Source of the DNA: an uncultured Pantoea sp.
GTDB lineage: Bacteria > Pseudomonadota > Gammaproteobacteria > Enterobacterales > Enterobacteriaceae
Assembly: GCA_913778495.1 (NCBI GenBank)
Contig: CAJYVD010000004.1
Span: 170,532 to 234,531 of the forward strand
DNA length: 64,000 nt
Direction: 5' to 3'
The translations under genes were made by a program, and so were the position numbers. Below the pieces are notes generated by a model. The model saw nothing but the letters and a program-made list of their open reading frames with translations, made no database searches and was not told where the DNA came from. Below, in pieces: positions 51,022 to 61,715 of this stretch. Positions within the stretch are counted from its first letter, which is position 1. Each line of letters opens with the position of its first letter.

Positions 51022-51336
51022 GGGTAGCGCGGTATCCAACGCAGGCGATGTGCAGTGAGTAAGTAAGACATTCTCGAAAGGTGAGGGCTTCAAAAAGACG
51101 CCTGAAGAGCCTGGCGGTGCTGGGTTCACCCTGCCAGACCGCGACGTGTACCGCAGAAAAAGGCCCGCTTGCGCGGGCTAAGTATCTCAGAGCAGAGCTA
51201 ATTTCGTACGCAACACGTTGCTGTGTTACGCCTTTATCATAACTTGCTGGTACTAAAACGTGAGACGCTTGATCAGATTACTGCGATAGGTTGCGCCTTC
51301 GCTTATTTCAACGCGTTGAGCGATAACGCGCGGGCA
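51022..51336. other. Intergenic region after leuE
   Basis: About 315 bases without a supportable gene, apart from the minus-strand terminator at 51157-51178. Nothing else was recognised. Confidence 0.4.
51157..51178 (-). terminator. Terminator of the small lipoprotein gene
   Basis: On the minus strand GCCCGC and GCGGGC pair around GCAA and are followed by CTTTTTCTG. It serves transcripts coming from the lipoprotein gene at 51337-51507. Confidence 0.75.
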
Positions 51337-51507
51337 TCAAGCCTGTGGCTGACCGACTGGACCTTTACCTAATGGGCCGCCGGGCACGGATTCACCGCTT
51401 GGCGCATGTGGACGACCATCATTTCCTACGGCCGGACTTTCGTGCTGACAACCAGCCAGCGTGAGCAAACTCGCGGCGAACATCATCCCAGCTAACATCA
51501 TTTTCAT
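51337..51507 (-). CDS. Small lipoprotein
   Basis: 56 residues from the ATG at 51507, which starts a signal peptide (MKMMLAGMMFAASLLTLAGC) with lipobox LAGC (Cys 20). The mature 37 residues are Pro/Gly/Ser-rich with no fold apparent (QHESPAVGNDGRPHAPSGES). The open frame extends ten codons upstream without support. Family not recognised. Confidence 0.75.
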   Translation of the reverse strand: MKMMLAGMMFAASLLTLAGCQHESPAVGNDGRPHAPSGESVPGGPLGKGPVGQPQA

Positions 51508-51790
51508 CTTTTTTAATCCCTGGATAAGGCAACCCAACGTTGCCCACTAAGCGTAGCTGCCAACCTGGGGCTGTCAAAAGTCGCTTCCGTTTACCGCTCC
51601 CTATTCTGGCGCAACCGTGCGCCATTAACGCGCTTTTGCAACGGTGCGATGCCACAGAAACAGGCATAAGTATTCGATCTTGTATTCAAGCCCGTATCCC
51701 GACTGGATGCGCGAGTATTAGCCGCTGCGCGCGCCTGTTTTGGCACGGCTTATGCAGCGCTCACCGTATCGTTTACGGGGGAGAAGCAGC

Positions 51791-53239
51791 ATGTTTGACA
51801 GCTTACTGGACAGCGAAGCCACGGTGCTTGCCGCGTTAGTAAAGCGGGGAGAAATCTCGGCACGCGAACTCACGCAGGCGGCGCTTGAGCGGATGTCTCA
51901 GCGCGAACCGCTGATTCATGCGTTCTGCACACCCACGCCGGAAAGGGCGTTGCAGCAGGCAGAGGCGGTAGACCGCAAGCGTGCGCGGGGTGAAGCGGTT
52001 GGCGCGCTGGCAGGCGTACCGCTGGCGGTGAAAGATCTTATCTGCACCGCCGGGATACGCACCACGTCAGGCTCGCGCGCTTACGCGAATTTTGTACCAG
52101 AGCAGGATGATATCTGCGTGGAACGCTTACTGGCGGCGGATGCGGTGCTGCTGGGTAAAACCACGGCCCCTGAATTTGGCTACAGCGCTGTGGGCCATAA
52201 TCCGCTGTTTCCCTCGCCGCGTAATCCGTGGGATCTCAGTAAAACACCGGGCGGATCGAGCGCAGGCTCGGGTGCTGCGCTGGCGGCGGGCCTGTGCCCG
52301 ATAGCCCTTGGCAGCGACGGCGGCGGCTCGGTGCGCATTCCTGCGGCGCACTGCGGTGTGTACGGATTCAAAGCCTCAATGGGCCGTGTACCGCTTTGGC
52401 CGGGTTGCCGTGATGAACGCTATCCCGGCGTTTCAAGTTGGGAATCGTTGGAGCACATCGGCCCGATGACGCGCACGGTGCGCGACAGCGCGCTCATGAT
52501 GTCGATTATGGCAGGCCCCGACATGCGCGATCGCCACTCCATTCCCTGTGCCGACATAGACTGGCTGGCCGCGCTGGAAAAACCGCTCAGCGGCTTGCGC
52601 ATTGCGTTCAGCGTCGACTTTGGCCACATTGCTGTCGATCCGGAAGTGCGTGACGTTGTCACTCGTGCGGCGCGTCGCTTTGCCCGCGAGCTTGGCGCTG
52701 AGCTGGAAGAGGTGCATCCGGATATCATTGATGAAAGCAACACTTTTGCCGCGCTGGTGGCGCTTGAGAGCGATCTTACCGGCATGCGACAGATGGAGGC
52801 AACACTGGGCAGCGGGATGTCCCCGCATCTGCGCGCGATGTTGCAGCACGAATGGCGCGCCGAGATGTTCACTGACGCTAATACCGCGCGGAAAAAAATC
52901 TGCAACCAGCTATGGCGCTTCATGCAGCGCTATGACCTGCTGCTTACGCCCACGCTGGCGGTACCGCCTTTCGCACTGAACATGCAAGGCCCGGAGATGA
53001 TCGAAGGCCGCATGGTACGCAGCGATCACTGGCTCTCATTCTGCTATCCCTTCAATTTTAGCGGGCAACCGGCCGCCTCCGTCCCAGCGGGTTTTACCGC
53101 TGGCGGACTGCCGATTGGACTGCAAATCGTGGGTCGTCACCTGGACGATGGCCTTGTGCTGGCGGCAAGTGCCGCTTTTGAGCGCATCCAACCCTGGAAT
53201 TCCTTCAGTCCCGTCTGTTTTGGAGCTTCCCATGCATAA
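51791..53239 (+). CDS. Amidase (amidase-signature family)
   Basis: 482 residues from the ATG at 51791 (GGAG 7-8 bases upstream). The Ser-cisSer-Lys machinery is visible: Lys in PLAVKDLICTAG, then TPGGSSAGSGAALAAGLCPIALGSDGGGSVRIPAAHCGVYGFK. Members hydrolyse diverse amides, including AtzE (1-carboxybiuret) and allophanate-type substrates. The stop overlaps the start of an NCS1 permease gene, and a biuret-hydrolase-like gene follows, so a urea-derivative or carbamoyl compound is a reasonable guess for the substrate. Confidence 0.88.
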   Translation: MFDSLLDSEATVLAALVKRGEISARELTQAALERMSQREPLIHAFCTPTPERALQQAEAVDRKRARGEAVGALAGVPLAVKDLICTAGIRTTSGSRAYANFVPEQDDICVERLLAADAVLLGKTTAPEFGYSAVGHNPLFPSPRNPWDLSKTPGGSSAGSGAALAAGLCPIALGSDGGGSVRIPAAHCGVYGFKASMGRVPLWPGCRDERYPGVSSWESLEHIGPMTRTVRDSALMMSIMAGPDMRDRHSIPCADIDWLAALEKPLSGLRIAFSVDFGHIAVDPEVRDVVTRAARRFARELGAELEEVHPDIIDESNTFAALVALESDLTGMRQMEATLGSGMSPHLRAMLQHEWRAEMFTDANTARKKICNQLWRFMQRYDLLLTPTLAVPPFALNMQGPEMIEGRMVRSDHWLSFCYPFNFSGQPAASVPAGFTAGGLPIGLQIVGRHLDDGLVLAASAAFERIQPWNSFSPVCFGASHA

Positions 53240-54542
53240 AAACGCGTCCCCTGCGCTTGAGCAGGAATTTGAACATGAGCCGGTACCGCTAAGCCATCGC
53301 CACTCTACGCGCTCGGTCTCTGCGGTATGGTTCGGTTTCCCGATGATCCTCACCAATGCGCTATTCGGCGGCATCATTACCTGGCACCTTGGCTTCTGGC
53401 CTGCGCTGGTGGCGATCCTGCTGGGCAACCTGGTGCTCTTCGCCTACGTCGGCGCGCTGAGCTGGTTTGCCGGACGCACCGGTATGAACTTCGCGCTGCA
53501 GGCCAAACGCACCTTCGGTACCAAAGGCTACATCTTGGTCTCAGGCTTTCTGTCCACGGTGGTGATTGGCTGGTACGCCTTTCAAACCGGCTTAACCGGT
53601 ACGGTGATTAATCAAACGTTTGGCTGGAATGCGCTGGCCGTCACGGCTTTCTCTATGGTGCTCTACACCGCCGTCACCTTTCTCGGCGTGCGTGCGCTTT
53701 CGCTGCTGGGCATGATCGCCGCACCGCTGTTTGTCGTGCTGGGCTTGGTGGCGCTGTGGTTGGTGGGCCAGCAGCACGACTTTAGCGCCGTGACGCAATG
53801 GAAGGGCGCGCCGAGCGCGGCAGGCGCAATGAGTATGGGCACGGCGGTGACGATGGTGATTGCCGGCTTCGCCGACTCCGGCACCATGACCGCCGATTTC
53901 ACGCGCTGGTCGAAAGATGGGCGCTCGGCGGTGATCGCCGCCTTCTCCGCGTTTCCTTTGGCTAACGTCATCTCTTACCTGTTTGGCGTGGTGATTGTGG
54001 CGGTGGGGGCCGCGGTCGATCCGGTAAACAATGGCGGCAACTTCCTGTCGCTGCTGATGGGCCACGGCGCGCTGCTTTCCACCGTGGCGTGCCTGTTTGT
54101 GTTTATCAATCTCGGCTCGGTGTGCACCCACTGTCTTTATAACGGTGCGGTGGGGTTCAGCCACCTCTTCAACAGTAAAATGCGCGTTTGGACGCTGATT
54201 CTCGGGGCCGTTGGCGGGCTATTAGCCCTTGCGGGCGTCTGGTCCTACTTTCTCGAATGGTTAAGCCTGCTCGGCATGGTGGTGCCGCCGTTTGGTGCGG
54301 TAATGATCGTGGATCTGATTTTTATGGCGAGCTTTAGCGAACAGCGTGCGCCGCAGCGGATGCGCGGTAGCGCGTTTGCAGGCTGGGCGATCGGCAGCGT
54401 CTGCGCCATCGTGACCCATCTGGCTTTCCCGCAATTGGGAGAAGCGGTGGTCGGTCTGCTCACGGCGGCGCTCAGTTACACCGCCATTATTAAACTGCGT
54501 GGCGCAAAAACGCTGCGCACCCTGGAGGAAAAAAATGCCTGA
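53232..54542 (+). CDS. NCS1-family purine/cytosine-type permease
   Basis: 436 residues from the ATG at 53232 (GGAG 7 bases upstream), overlapping the amidase stop by 8 bases. About twelve transmembrane segments. The family's N-terminal [29 protein letters not shown] and the later [20 protein letters not shown] and [20 protein letters not shown] motifs place it with CodB-like carriers. NCS1 permeases take up nucleobases, hydantoins and allantoin with Na+ or H+. Placement between two amidohydrolase genes suggests a cyclic or linear ureide as cargo. Confidence 0.88.
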   Translation: MHKNASPALEQEFEHEPVPLSHRHSTRSVSAVWFGFPMILTNALFGGIITWHLGFWPALVAILLGNLVLFAYVGALSWFAGRTGMNFALQAKRTFGTKGYILVSGFLSTVVIGWYAFQTGLTGTVINQTFGWNALAVTAFSMVLYTAVTFLGVRALSLLGMIAAPLFVVLGLVALWLVGQQHDFSAVTQWKGAPSAAGAMSMGTAVTMVIAGFADSGTMTADFTRWSKDGRSAVIAAFSAFPLANVISYLFGVVIVAVGAAVDPVNNGGNFLSLLMGHGALLSTVACLFVFINLGSVCTHCLYNGAVGFSHLFNSKMRVWTLILGAVGGLLALAGVWSYFLEWLSLLGMVVPPFGAVMIVDLIFMASFSEQRAPQRMRGSAFAGWAIGSVCAIVTHLAFPQLGEAVVGLLTAALSYTAIIKLRGAKTLRTLEEKNA

Positions 54543-55218
54543 CTATCGCGTGCACTCAACGCCCTATACGTGGCCGTTCGACGGCGCCTTTTCCCCTGCC
54601 GATACGGCACTGCTGATCATCGACATGCAAACGGATTTTTGCGGTAAAGGCGGTTACGTGGACAGCATGGGTTATGACATCGCGCTGACGCGTGCGCCGA
54701 TTGCGCCGCTGCAGCGCGTGCTGGCGCAGCTGCGCGAATTGGGATTCCCGATCATCCATACGCGCGAAGGGCATCGGCCTGATTTGAGCGATCTGCCCGC
54801 CAACAAGCGCTGGCGATCAAAACGCATGAACGCGGAGATCGGTGCGCCGGGGCCGTGTGGACGCATTTTGGTGCGGGGCGAACCCGGCTGGGAAATTATT
54901 CCTGAACTGGCGCCGCTGCCGCATGAAATTATCATTGATAAACCGGGTAAAGGCTCGTTTTATGCCACGGATTTAGAGCTGGTTTTACGCAGTCAAGGTA
55001 TTCGCAATTTGATCCTCACTGGCATCACAACCGATGTCTGTGTGCATACCACGCTGCGTGAGGCCAACGATCGCGGCTTTGAGTGTCTGGTGTTAGGCGA
55101 TTGCTGCGCCGCCACCGAACGTAAGCATCATGAGGCGGCGCTGAGCATGATCCACATGCAGGGCGGTATTTTTGGTGCGGTGGCCAACGCGGAAACTTTG
55201 CTTGCCGCGTTGGCCTGA
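54535..55218 (+). CDS. Isochorismatase-fold cysteine hydrolase, biuret amidohydrolase (BiuH)-like
   Basis: 227 residues from the ATG at 54535 (GGAGGA upstream), overlapping the permease stop by 8 bases. Catalytic Asp in [17 protein letters not shown], Lys in [17 protein letters not shown] and Cys in [39 protein letters not shown] and [17 protein letters not shown] are strongly reminiscent of biuret hydrolase, which makes allophanate and ammonia, and of ureidoacrylate hydrolase RutB at lower likeness. Orthology is judged from memory. Confidence 0.85.
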   Translation: MPDYRVHSTPYTWPFDGAFSPADTALLIIDMQTDFCGKGGYVDSMGYDIALTRAPIAPLQRVLAQLRELGFPIIHTREGHRPDLSDLPANKRWRSKRMNAEIGAPGPCGRILVRGEPGWEIIPELAPLPHEIIIDKPGKGSFYATDLELVLRSQGIRNLILTGITTDVCVHTTLREANDRGFECLVLGDCCAATERKHHEAALSMIHMQGGIFGAVANAETLLAALA

Positions 55219-55220
55219 CC

Positions 55221-56552
55221 TCAGGCCAGCCCGTGCAGCGCGTCACCCACGGCGTCAAACAGGCGATCAAGCTCGGCGGGCTCGGTGTTAAACATCGGGC
55301 CAAACTGGAGCGTGTCGCCGCCAAAGCGCACGTAAAATCCCGCCTTCCAGAGCGCCATGCCCGCCTCAAAGGGCCGTATCGTCATATCGCCGTCGCGCGG
55401 TGCCAGCTGGATGGCGCCTACCAGCCCCGCATTGCGAATGTCAACCACGTGCGGGCAGTGGCGCAGCGCATGCAGCGAGCGTTCAAAAACAGGGGCCAGT
55501 TCAGCCGACTGCGCCAGCAAGGCGTCATTTTCCAACAAATCAAGCGTGGCCAGCGCGGCGGCGCAGGCCACGGGATGGGCTGAATAAGTGTAACCATGGG
55601 CAAATTCCACCGCGTGTTCCGGCAGCGATTGCGTCATGAAGGTTTGATAGATTTCACGGCTGGCCACCACGCCCCCCATTGGAATAGCCCCGTTGGTGAT
55701 CTGTTTGGCGAAGTTGAGCAAATCCGGCATCACGCCGAAATACTCGGCGCCGCTCCAGCGGCCCATGCGGCCAAATCCGGTGATCACCTCATCGAAAATC
55801 AGCAGGATATTGTGCTGTGTGCAGATCTCCCGCAGCCGCTGCAAATAGCCGTGCGGCGGAATAATGGCACCCGCTGAACCTGAAAGCGGCTCAACGATCA
55901 CGGCGGCGATGTTGGACGCGTCGTGTAGTTCAATCAGCTTTAGCATCTCATCTGCCAGCGCAACGCCGCCGGTCTCCGCCTGTCCACGGGTAAAAGGCAG
56001 CGCACTTTGCAACGTATGCGGGAGGTGGTCTACATCCAAAAACTGGCCGAACATTTTGCGATTGCCGCCGATGCCGCCCAGACTGGTGCCCGCCAGGTTG
56101 ACCCCGTGATAGCCACGCGCACGTCCAATAAATTTACTTTTTTGCGGCTGCCCTTTGATGCGCCAGTAGGCGCGCGCCATTTTTACGGCAGTATCAGCCG
56201 ATTCTGAGCCGGAGCCGGTAAAAAACACGTGATTCAACTCGCCGGGCATGCGCTGCGCAATACGGTCGGCCAGCTGGAACGAGAGCGGATGCGCATATTG
56301 AAAGCCGGGGGAATAGTCCAGGGTGCCTAACTGCTTTGCGACCGCCTGTTGAATTTCCGGTCGCGTATGGCCTGCGCCGCAGGTCCACAGGCCCGAGAGA
56401 CTGTCAAAAATCTGGCGCCCGTGGCTGTCGGTCAGCCAGCGGCCATGCGCAGCGGTGATGATCCGTGGGTCGCGGTGAAACTGGCGATTCGCGCTGAAGG
56501 GCATCCAGTGCGCGTGAAAATTCAGGTCAGCAGAGCGGTTATCGGTTGTCAT
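55221..56552 (-). CDS. Class III aminotransferase, omega-amino acid (beta-alanine):pyruvate type
   Basis: 443 residues from the ATG at 56552 (GGAGA 7 bases upstream); an upstream ATG frame to 56588 is not supported. HWMPFSANRQFHRDPRIITAAHGRWLTDSHGR, HVFFTGSGSESADTAVKMARAYWR, LLIFDEVITGFGRMGRWSGAEYFGV and the PLP-binding Lys in NFAKQITNGAIPMGGV follow beta-alanine:pyruvate aminotransferases, which produce malonate semialdehyde. It is convergent with the hydrolase gene (2-base gap) and divergent from a LysR gene, so it is likely part of the same catabolic set. Confidence 0.9.
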   Translation of the reverse strand: MTTDNRSADLNFHAHWMPFSANRQFHRDPRIITAAHGRWLTDSHGRQIFDSLSGLWTCGAGHTRPEIQQAVAKQLGTLDYSPGFQYAHPLSFQLADRIAQRMPGELNHVFFTGSGSESADTAVKMARAYWRIKGQPQKSKFIGRARGYHGVNLAGTSLGGIGGNRKMFGQFLDVDHLPHTLQSALPFTRGQAETGGVALADEMLKLIELHDASNIAAVIVEPLSGSAGAIIPPHGYLQRLREICTQHNILLIFDEVITGFGRMGRWSGAEYFGVMPDLLNFAKQITNGAIPMGGVVASREIYQTFMTQSLPEHAVEFAHGYTYSAHPVACAAALATLDLLENDALLAQSAELAPVFERSLHALRHCPHVVDIRNAGLVGAIQLAPRDGDMTIRPFEAGMALWKAGFYVRFGGDTLQFGPMFNTEPAELDRLFDAVGDALHGLA

Positions 56553-56649
56553 GCACAGTCTCCAGAAGTCAGTCATGAGAGTTTGCAATCAAGTGACAGT
56601 TACGATAAATCATTTTTTATGCATGTTCAGATAGGGAAAAACTCACCTA

Positions 56650-57552
56650 ATGAAAGCCAAGCCTTTAGGGCAGGTCACGGATTTTGACCTCAAGTTACTG
56701 CGCATCTTTAAAACCGTAAACGCCTGCGGCAGTTTCTCCGCCGCTGAAAGCTTGCTGGGGATTTCGCGTTCAGCCATCAGCCTGCATATGAGCGATCTTG
56801 AGCAGCGGCTGGGTATGCGATTGTGCCAGCGCGGGCGCGCGGGTTTTGCGCTTACCGAAGAGGGGCGGGAGATATTACGCCACAGCGAGAGCATGATGGC
56901 GGCGATTGAGCATTTCCGCCTGCAGGTCAATCAGATGCATAAACAGCTGCGCGGCGAGCTCAACCTGGGCCTTATCAATAACTTAGTCACCCAACCGCAC
57001 ATGAAGATCACGCGTGCGCTGGAGGCACTGCGCGAGGCTGGTCCTGATATCCGCCTCAACATCAGCATGATGACGCCGGCAGAGATTGAGCGCGGGCTGC
57101 TGGAGGGGCGCTTGCACGTGGGAGCGCTACCGCTGATTACGCCGATCTCGGGGCTGGTCTATCAGCCGCTGTACGACGAGCGCTCGCAGCTCTACTGCAG
57201 TCGGCAGCACCCGCTGTTTTCGGCGGGGGAAGCGATCACCGAACAGGATCTTAAGGGAGTTGATGCCATTGCGCCCACGTTTCGTATCAATCAGGACGCC
57301 ATTGACCTGCATCAAACCCTGTCATGCACCGCCACGGCCTCCGATCGTGAAGGCATCGCGTTTTTGATTTTAACCGGCCGCTTTATTGGCTTCTTACCGG
57401 ATCATTTTGCGTCACAGTGGGTACAAAACGGCATGCTGCGCGCGCTGGCGCCACAGCGTTTCTTTTTTACCAGTCCGATAGCGGTAGTGACGCGTAAAGC
57501 GCAGCAGCCCAATGCCATAAGGGAAAGGTTTATGGCCGCGCTGTTAGCGTAA
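56650..57552 (+). CDS. LysR-family transcriptional regulator
   Basis: 300 residues. Helix-turn-helix at FDLKLLRIFKTVNACGSFSAAESLLGISRSAISLHMSDLEQRLGMRLCQRGRAGF (about 12-66), followed by an effector domain (GLINNLVTQPHMKITRALEAL, LHVGALPLITPISGLVYQPLYDE). It is divergent from the aminotransferase gene with a 97-base spacer and probably controls that gene, perhaps also the amidase-permease-hydrolase genes. The inducer is not known. Confidence 0.9.
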   Translation: MKAKPLGQVTDFDLKLLRIFKTVNACGSFSAAESLLGISRSAISLHMSDLEQRLGMRLCQRGRAGFALTEEGREILRHSESMMAAIEHFRLQVNQMHKQLRGELNLGLINNLVTQPHMKITRALEALREAGPDIRLNISMMTPAEIERGLLEGRLHVGALPLITPISGLVYQPLYDERSQLYCSRQHPLFSAGEAITEQDLKGVDAIAPTFRINQDAIDLHQTLSCTATASDREGIAFLILTGRFIGFLPDHFASQWVQNGMLRALAPQRFFFTSPIAVVTRKAQQPNAIRERFMAALLA

Positions 57553-57683
57553 GTGCGCGCCGAGCCACTCTTATAATTACAACATACTGTTAGTGACTTA
57601 GGTAAGATAATTTCGACACACCGTGCGATCAGAAGTGAAACAGGGAAGGGAAAGCAGGGCGGCAGGGCGCCGCCCTGAAGCGG

Positions 57684-59363
57684 TTAAGCGCGCATCGGCT
57701 CGCTGCGCACCGGGCGATCGCCCGCCACGAAGTAGTCTGCCGTGCTGCGCGGCAGCGGCTCGCGTCCACGAATGTTATCCGCGATTTTTTCACCGATCAT
57801 AATCGTGGTGGCATTCAGGTTGCCGGTTATGATCAGCGGCATGATAGAAGCATCGACCACGCGCAGGCCTTGTAAACCGTGTACGCGACCTTCGCCGTCC
57901 ACAACGGCCATCTCATCGGTGCCCATCTTGCAGGTGCCGCACGGGTGATAAGCGGTCTCTGCGTGGTTGCGCACGAACTCATCCAGCTGCTCGTCGGTCT
58001 GGCAGTCGATCCCCGGACTGATCTCCCGACCGCGATATTTATCCAGCGCGGGCTGGTTGATGATTTGGCGCGTGATGCGAATCGCATCGCGGAATTCGTG
58101 CCAATCTTGTTCATGCGACATGTAGTTGAACAGAATCGCAGGATGGCGGCGCGGATCGCGCGATTTAATCCGCACATGGCCGCGGCTTGGCGAGCGCATG
58201 GAGCCGACGTGGCACTGGAAGCCGTGCGCTTCTACCGCGTTTGAGCCGTTGTAGTTAATGGCCACAGGCAGGAAGTGGTACTGAATGTTCGGCCAGGTGA
58301 ACTCCTCGCGGCTGCGAATAAATCCGCCGCCCTCGAAGTGGTTACTCGCGCCGACGCCCGTGCCGTTGAACAGCCACTCGGCACCGATTTTTGGCTGATT
58401 CCACCACTTCAGTGCCGGGTAGAGCGACACCGGTTCTTTACATTCATACTGCAGGTACATTTCCAGGTGATCTTGCAGGTTTTCGCCGACGCCGGGCAGA
58501 TCGTGCACCACCGGAATATCAAACTGTTTCAGCAGCTCAGCCGATCCCACGCCTGAACGCTGCAGAATCTGCGGCGACGCAATCGCACCGGCGCACAGCA
58601 GCACTTCACGCCGCGCATGAACGGTGTGGCTGGCGTTGCTCGCGCCCTGCAGGTACTGAACACCCACCGCACGCTTGCCCTCAAACAGAATCCGGTCGGT
58701 GGTGGCGTGGGTAATGATTTTCAGGTTCGGCCGCTGTTTGGCAGTATCAAGGTAGCCGCGCGCGGTGCTGGAGCGACGGCCTTTTGGCGTCACAAAGCGA
58801 TCCATTGGGCCAAAGCCTTCCTGCTGGTAGCCATTGAGATCGTCGGTGCGCGGATAGCCCGCCTGCACGCCTGCTTCAATCATCGCGGCGAACAGCGGGT
58901 TGTTGCCGGGTTTGCACGTGGTAATGCTGACCGGGCCTTCTCCGCCATGATAGTCATTGGCGCCGATATCGCGCGTTTCCGATTTACGGTAGTAGGGCAG
59001 GCAGTTCAGATAGCTCCAGTTTTCCAGACCTGGCTGCTGCGCCCAGTTATCAAGATCCATCGCGTTGCCGCGGATATAGCACATGCCGTTGATCAGCGAT
59101 GAGCCGCCGAGCCCTTTGCCACGGCCGCACTCCATGCGGCGGTTGTTCATGTACGGCTCAGGTTCGGTTTCATAGGCCCAGTTGTAACGTTTACCCTGCA
59201 GCGGATAAGCCAGCGCGGCAGGCATCTGGGTACGAAAATCGAAACGGTAATCAGGGCCGCCCGCTTCCAGCAGCAGGACAGTGACATCGCTGTCTTCGGT
59301 CAGTCTTGTCGCCAAAACGTTCCCTGCGGATCCGGCTCCGATAATGATGTAATCAAATTCCAT
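57684..59363 (-). CDS. betA: BetA, choline dehydrogenase
   Basis: 559 residues, a GMC-family flavoprotein. [15 protein letters not shown] (about 7-21) binds [32 protein letters not shown] and [20 protein letters not shown] are the GMC signatures; the active His lies in [13 protein letters not shown] and the Asn in [18 protein letters not shown]. It oxidises choline to betaine aldehyde, the first step to the osmoprotectant glycine betaine. It is the last gene of betIBA, 27 bases after betB. Confidence 0.97.
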   Translation of the reverse strand: MEFDYIIIGAGSAGNVLATRLTEDSDVTVLLLEAGGPDYRFDFRTQMPAALAYPLQGKRYNWAYETEPEPYMNNRRMECGRGKGLGGSSLINGMCYIRGNAMDLDNWAQQPGLENWSYLNCLPYYRKSETRDIGANDYHGGEGPVSITTCKPGNNPLFAAMIEAGVQAGYPRTDDLNGYQQEGFGPMDRFVTPKGRRSSTARGYLDTAKQRPNLKIITHATTDRILFEGKRAVGVQYLQGASNASHTVHARREVLLCAGAIASPQILQRSGVGSAELLKQFDIPVVHDLPGVGENLQDHLEMYLQYECKEPVSLYPALKWWNQPKIGAEWLFNGTGVGASNHFEGGGFIRSREEFTWPNIQYHFLPVAINYNGSNAVEAHGFQCHVGSMRSPSRGHVRIKSRDPRRHPAILFNYMSHEQDWHEFRDAIRITRQIINQPALDKYRGREISPGIDCQTDEQLDEFVRNHAETAYHPCGTCKMGTDEMAVVDGEGRVHGLQGLRVVDASIMPLIITGNLNATTIMIGEKIADNIRGREPLPRSTADYFVAGDRPVRSEPMRA

Positions 59364-59390
59364 TAGTCGCTCCTCAGGTTAAAATCAGGA

Positions 59391-60863
59391 TTAAAATACC
59401 GACTGAAAACGGGTCATCTCGAGCTGAACCGATTTAACTTGGGTGTAATTTTGCAGCGTCATCAGGCCATTCTCGCGACCCACGCCGGAGTGCTTGTAAC
59501 CCCCGACCGGCATCTCTGCGGCAGATTCACCCCACGTGTTGATCCAGCAGATGCCCGCTTCAATCTGATGAATGACGCGGTGCGCCCGGTTAAGATCCTG
59601 CGTGACGACGCCGGCAGCGAGACCGTACTCGGTGGCGTTGGCGCGACGAATCACTTCCTCTTCGCTTTCATAGGTAAGAATGGACATCACCGGACCAAAG
59701 ATCTCTTCGCGCACGATGGTCATTTCATCGCGGCAGTCGGTGAAGACCGTCGGTTCCACCCACGCGCCATCGTCAAAGGCGTCACCGCGCATCACGTTGC
59801 CGCCGCACAGCAGGCGAGCGCCCTCTTTTTTACCGGTTTCGATATAACGCATGACGTTGTCACGGTGGGCAAAACTCACCAGTGGACCAAAGTTAGTCGC
59901 GGCATCGTTTGGATCGCCTGCTTTGATGCGTGCCACGCGCTCGACAATTTTTGCTTCGAACGCAGCGCGCAGCGACGCGGGCACAAAGACACGCGTGCCG
60001 TTAGTGCACACCTGGCCGGAACTGTAAAAGTTGGCCATCATGGCAATGTCTGCGGCCAGATCGAGATCGGCATCGTCAAAGACGATCAGCGGTGATTTGC
60101 CGCCCAACTCCATGGTGACGTCTTTGAGCGTGGAGCCTGCGGCGTTGGCCATGACTTTTTTACCGCTGGCCACGCCACCGGTGAAGGACACTTTATCAAT
60201 GCCCGGATGCTCAGTGAGCAGCTGGCCCGTGACGGCGCCACGTCCGTTCAGCACGTTGAACACGCCGTCCGGCAAGCCGGCTTCGCGGTAGATTTCCGCC
60301 AGTTTAAGGGCGGTGAGCGGAGTCACTTCGCTGGGTTTGAAAATCATGGCGTTGCCCGCTGCCAGCGCAGGCGCGGATTTCCACAGCGCGATCTGAATCG
60401 GGTAATTCCACGCGCCAATTCCGGCCACCACGCCGAGCGGCTCGCGGCGGGTATAAACGAACGACGTGTCGCGCAGCGGGATCTGCTGTCCTTCGAGCGC
60501 GGGGATCAGGCCGGCGTAATACTCGAGTACGTCTGCGCCTGTCACGATATCCACCGACTGGGTTTCACTGAACGGTTTACCGGTATCAAGCGTCTCAAGC
60601 GCAGCCAGTTCATCGTTGCGTTCACGCAGAATATCGACGGCTTTACGTAGAATGCGTGAACGTTCCATCGCGGTCATGGCAGCCCAGATTTTCTGACCTT
60701 TTTTCGCCGCCGTAACGGCGCGATCCACATCCGCGCGGTCGGCTTCATGAACATCGGCTAGCACTTCGCCGTTAGCGGGATTGATGGTCTGAAAGGTGTT
60801 GCCTGCTTCCGCAGGGACATAGGCGCCATCAATGTAAAGGTGCTGCTCGTTGAATCGGGACAT
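59391..60863 (-). CDS. betB: BetB, betaine aldehyde dehydrogenase
   Basis: 490 residues. Catalytic Glu in [20 protein letters not shown] and Cys in [20 protein letters not shown]; the NAD-binding region includes [12 protein letters not shown]. The start ([36 protein letters not shown]) corresponds to E. coli BetB. It turns betaine aldehyde into glycine betaine with NAD(P). 13 bases separate it from betI. Confidence 0.97.
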   Translation of the reverse strand: MSRFNEQHLYIDGAYVPAEAGNTFQTINPANGEVLADVHEADRADVDRAVTAAKKGQKIWAAMTAMERSRILRKAVDILRERNDELAALETLDTGKPFSETQSVDIVTGADVLEYYAGLIPALEGQQIPLRDTSFVYTRREPLGVVAGIGAWNYPIQIALWKSAPALAAGNAMIFKPSEVTPLTALKLAEIYREAGLPDGVFNVLNGRGAVTGQLLTEHPGIDKVSFTGGVASGKKVMANAAGSTLKDVTMELGGKSPLIVFDDADLDLAADIAMMANFYSSGQVCTNGTRVFVPASLRAAFEAKIVERVARIKAGDPNDAATNFGPLVSFAHRDNVMRYIETGKKEGARLLCGGNVMRGDAFDDGAWVEPTVFTDCRDEMTIVREEIFGPVMSILTYESEEEVIRRANATEYGLAAGVVTQDLNRAHRVIHQIEAGICWINTWGESAAEMPVGGYKHSGVGRENGLMTLQNYTQVKSVQLEMTRFQSVF

Positions 60864-60876
60864 ACGTTCTCCTTCC

Positions 60877-61473
60877 TCAGTGATTCGATGCGTCAGCCAG
60901 TTGCTGACGGATAAATTGGGCGGTAAGCGTTTTCGCGATGTCAGGGTTAAATGGCTTGCCGCTTAATGCGGCGCGCAACCACAATCCATCAATTAGCGCG
61001 GCCAATCCGTGTGCGGTAAGACGTGCTTTCTCGCGCGGCAGTTCACGGCGAAATTCCACCGCAAGGGCAGAGAACAGCCGACGGCTACTCACGCGCTCCA
61101 GGCGCCCCAGTTGCGGCTGGTGCATGCTGCTGGCCCAAAAATCGAGCCAGGCTTTCATCGCCGCGCTGTGCACCTGCGTATCGTCAAAATTGCCTTCCAC
61201 AATCGCCAGCAAACGTGCTTCGGTGCTCGCGCCTGTTAACGGTTTCAGGCGCCCGGCGACTGCGTCACGAAGCTGTCGCGTTACGTCGCGCATGGTGGCT
61301 TCCAGAAGCCCGTTCTTATCCTTGAAATAGTGGCTGATGATGCCGGTTGAGACGCCCGCCCGCCGCGCTATCTGGGCGATGGTGGCATCGTTGATGCCAA
61401 CGTCATTGATGGTATCCAGCGTTGCATCAATCAGCTGCCGACGACGAATCGGCTGCATTCCCACCTTAGGCAT
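60877..61473 (-). CDS. betI: BetI, choline-responsive TetR-family repressor
   Basis: 198 residues from the ATG at 61473, giving [19 protein letters not shown] as in E. coli BetI; an open extension to 61572 covers the operator region and is not supported. Helix-turn-helix: [37 protein letters not shown]. BetI represses betIBA and betT and is relieved by choline. The ligand domain ends [17 protein letters not shown], as expected. Confidence 0.97.
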   Translation of the reverse strand: MPKVGMQPIRRRQLIDATLDTINDVGINDATIAQIARRAGVSTGIISHYFKDKNGLLEATMRDVTRQLRDAVAGRLKPLTGASTEARLLAIVEGNFDDTQVHSAAMKAWLDFWASSMHQPQLGRLERVSSRRLFSALAVEFRRELPREKARLTAHGLAALIDGLWLRAALSGKPFNPDIAKTLTAQFIRQQLADASNH

Positions 61474-61524
61474 ACTTTGTCTCGCTTCACCGCAATGTCT
61501 GGCCACTATTAAAACTTTTTTTGA

Positions 61525-61536
61525 TTGCACGTTCAA
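61525..61536. promoter_or_regulatory. BetI operator between betI and betT
   Basis: TTGCACGTTCAA is one base off the perfect palindrome TTGAACGTTCAA and lies in the divergent betI-betT spacer, with an AT-rich TATAAAAAAG beside it. The E. coli bet control region carries a very similar sequence that BetI binds. Confidence 0.75.
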
Positions 61537-61715
61537 TATAAAAAAGAATCTTGTTAGGATATTGCGCTTCAATTGTTACAAAAGCGAAACGGGAGCTAAG
61601 ATCATAGACCATGCCTGAACGGCGCCAAGGAGAGCGGTCGAGAAGAACAACGAGGTATTGGCCAGGGAATAAATAATAAATTGAATCTAAACAGGAAATT
61701 AACCAGAGGTAATCG

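Noticed and set aside
53055-53068. TTTTAGCGGG inside the amidase gene
   Set aside because: Partial half-site in coding sequence, no symmetric partner.
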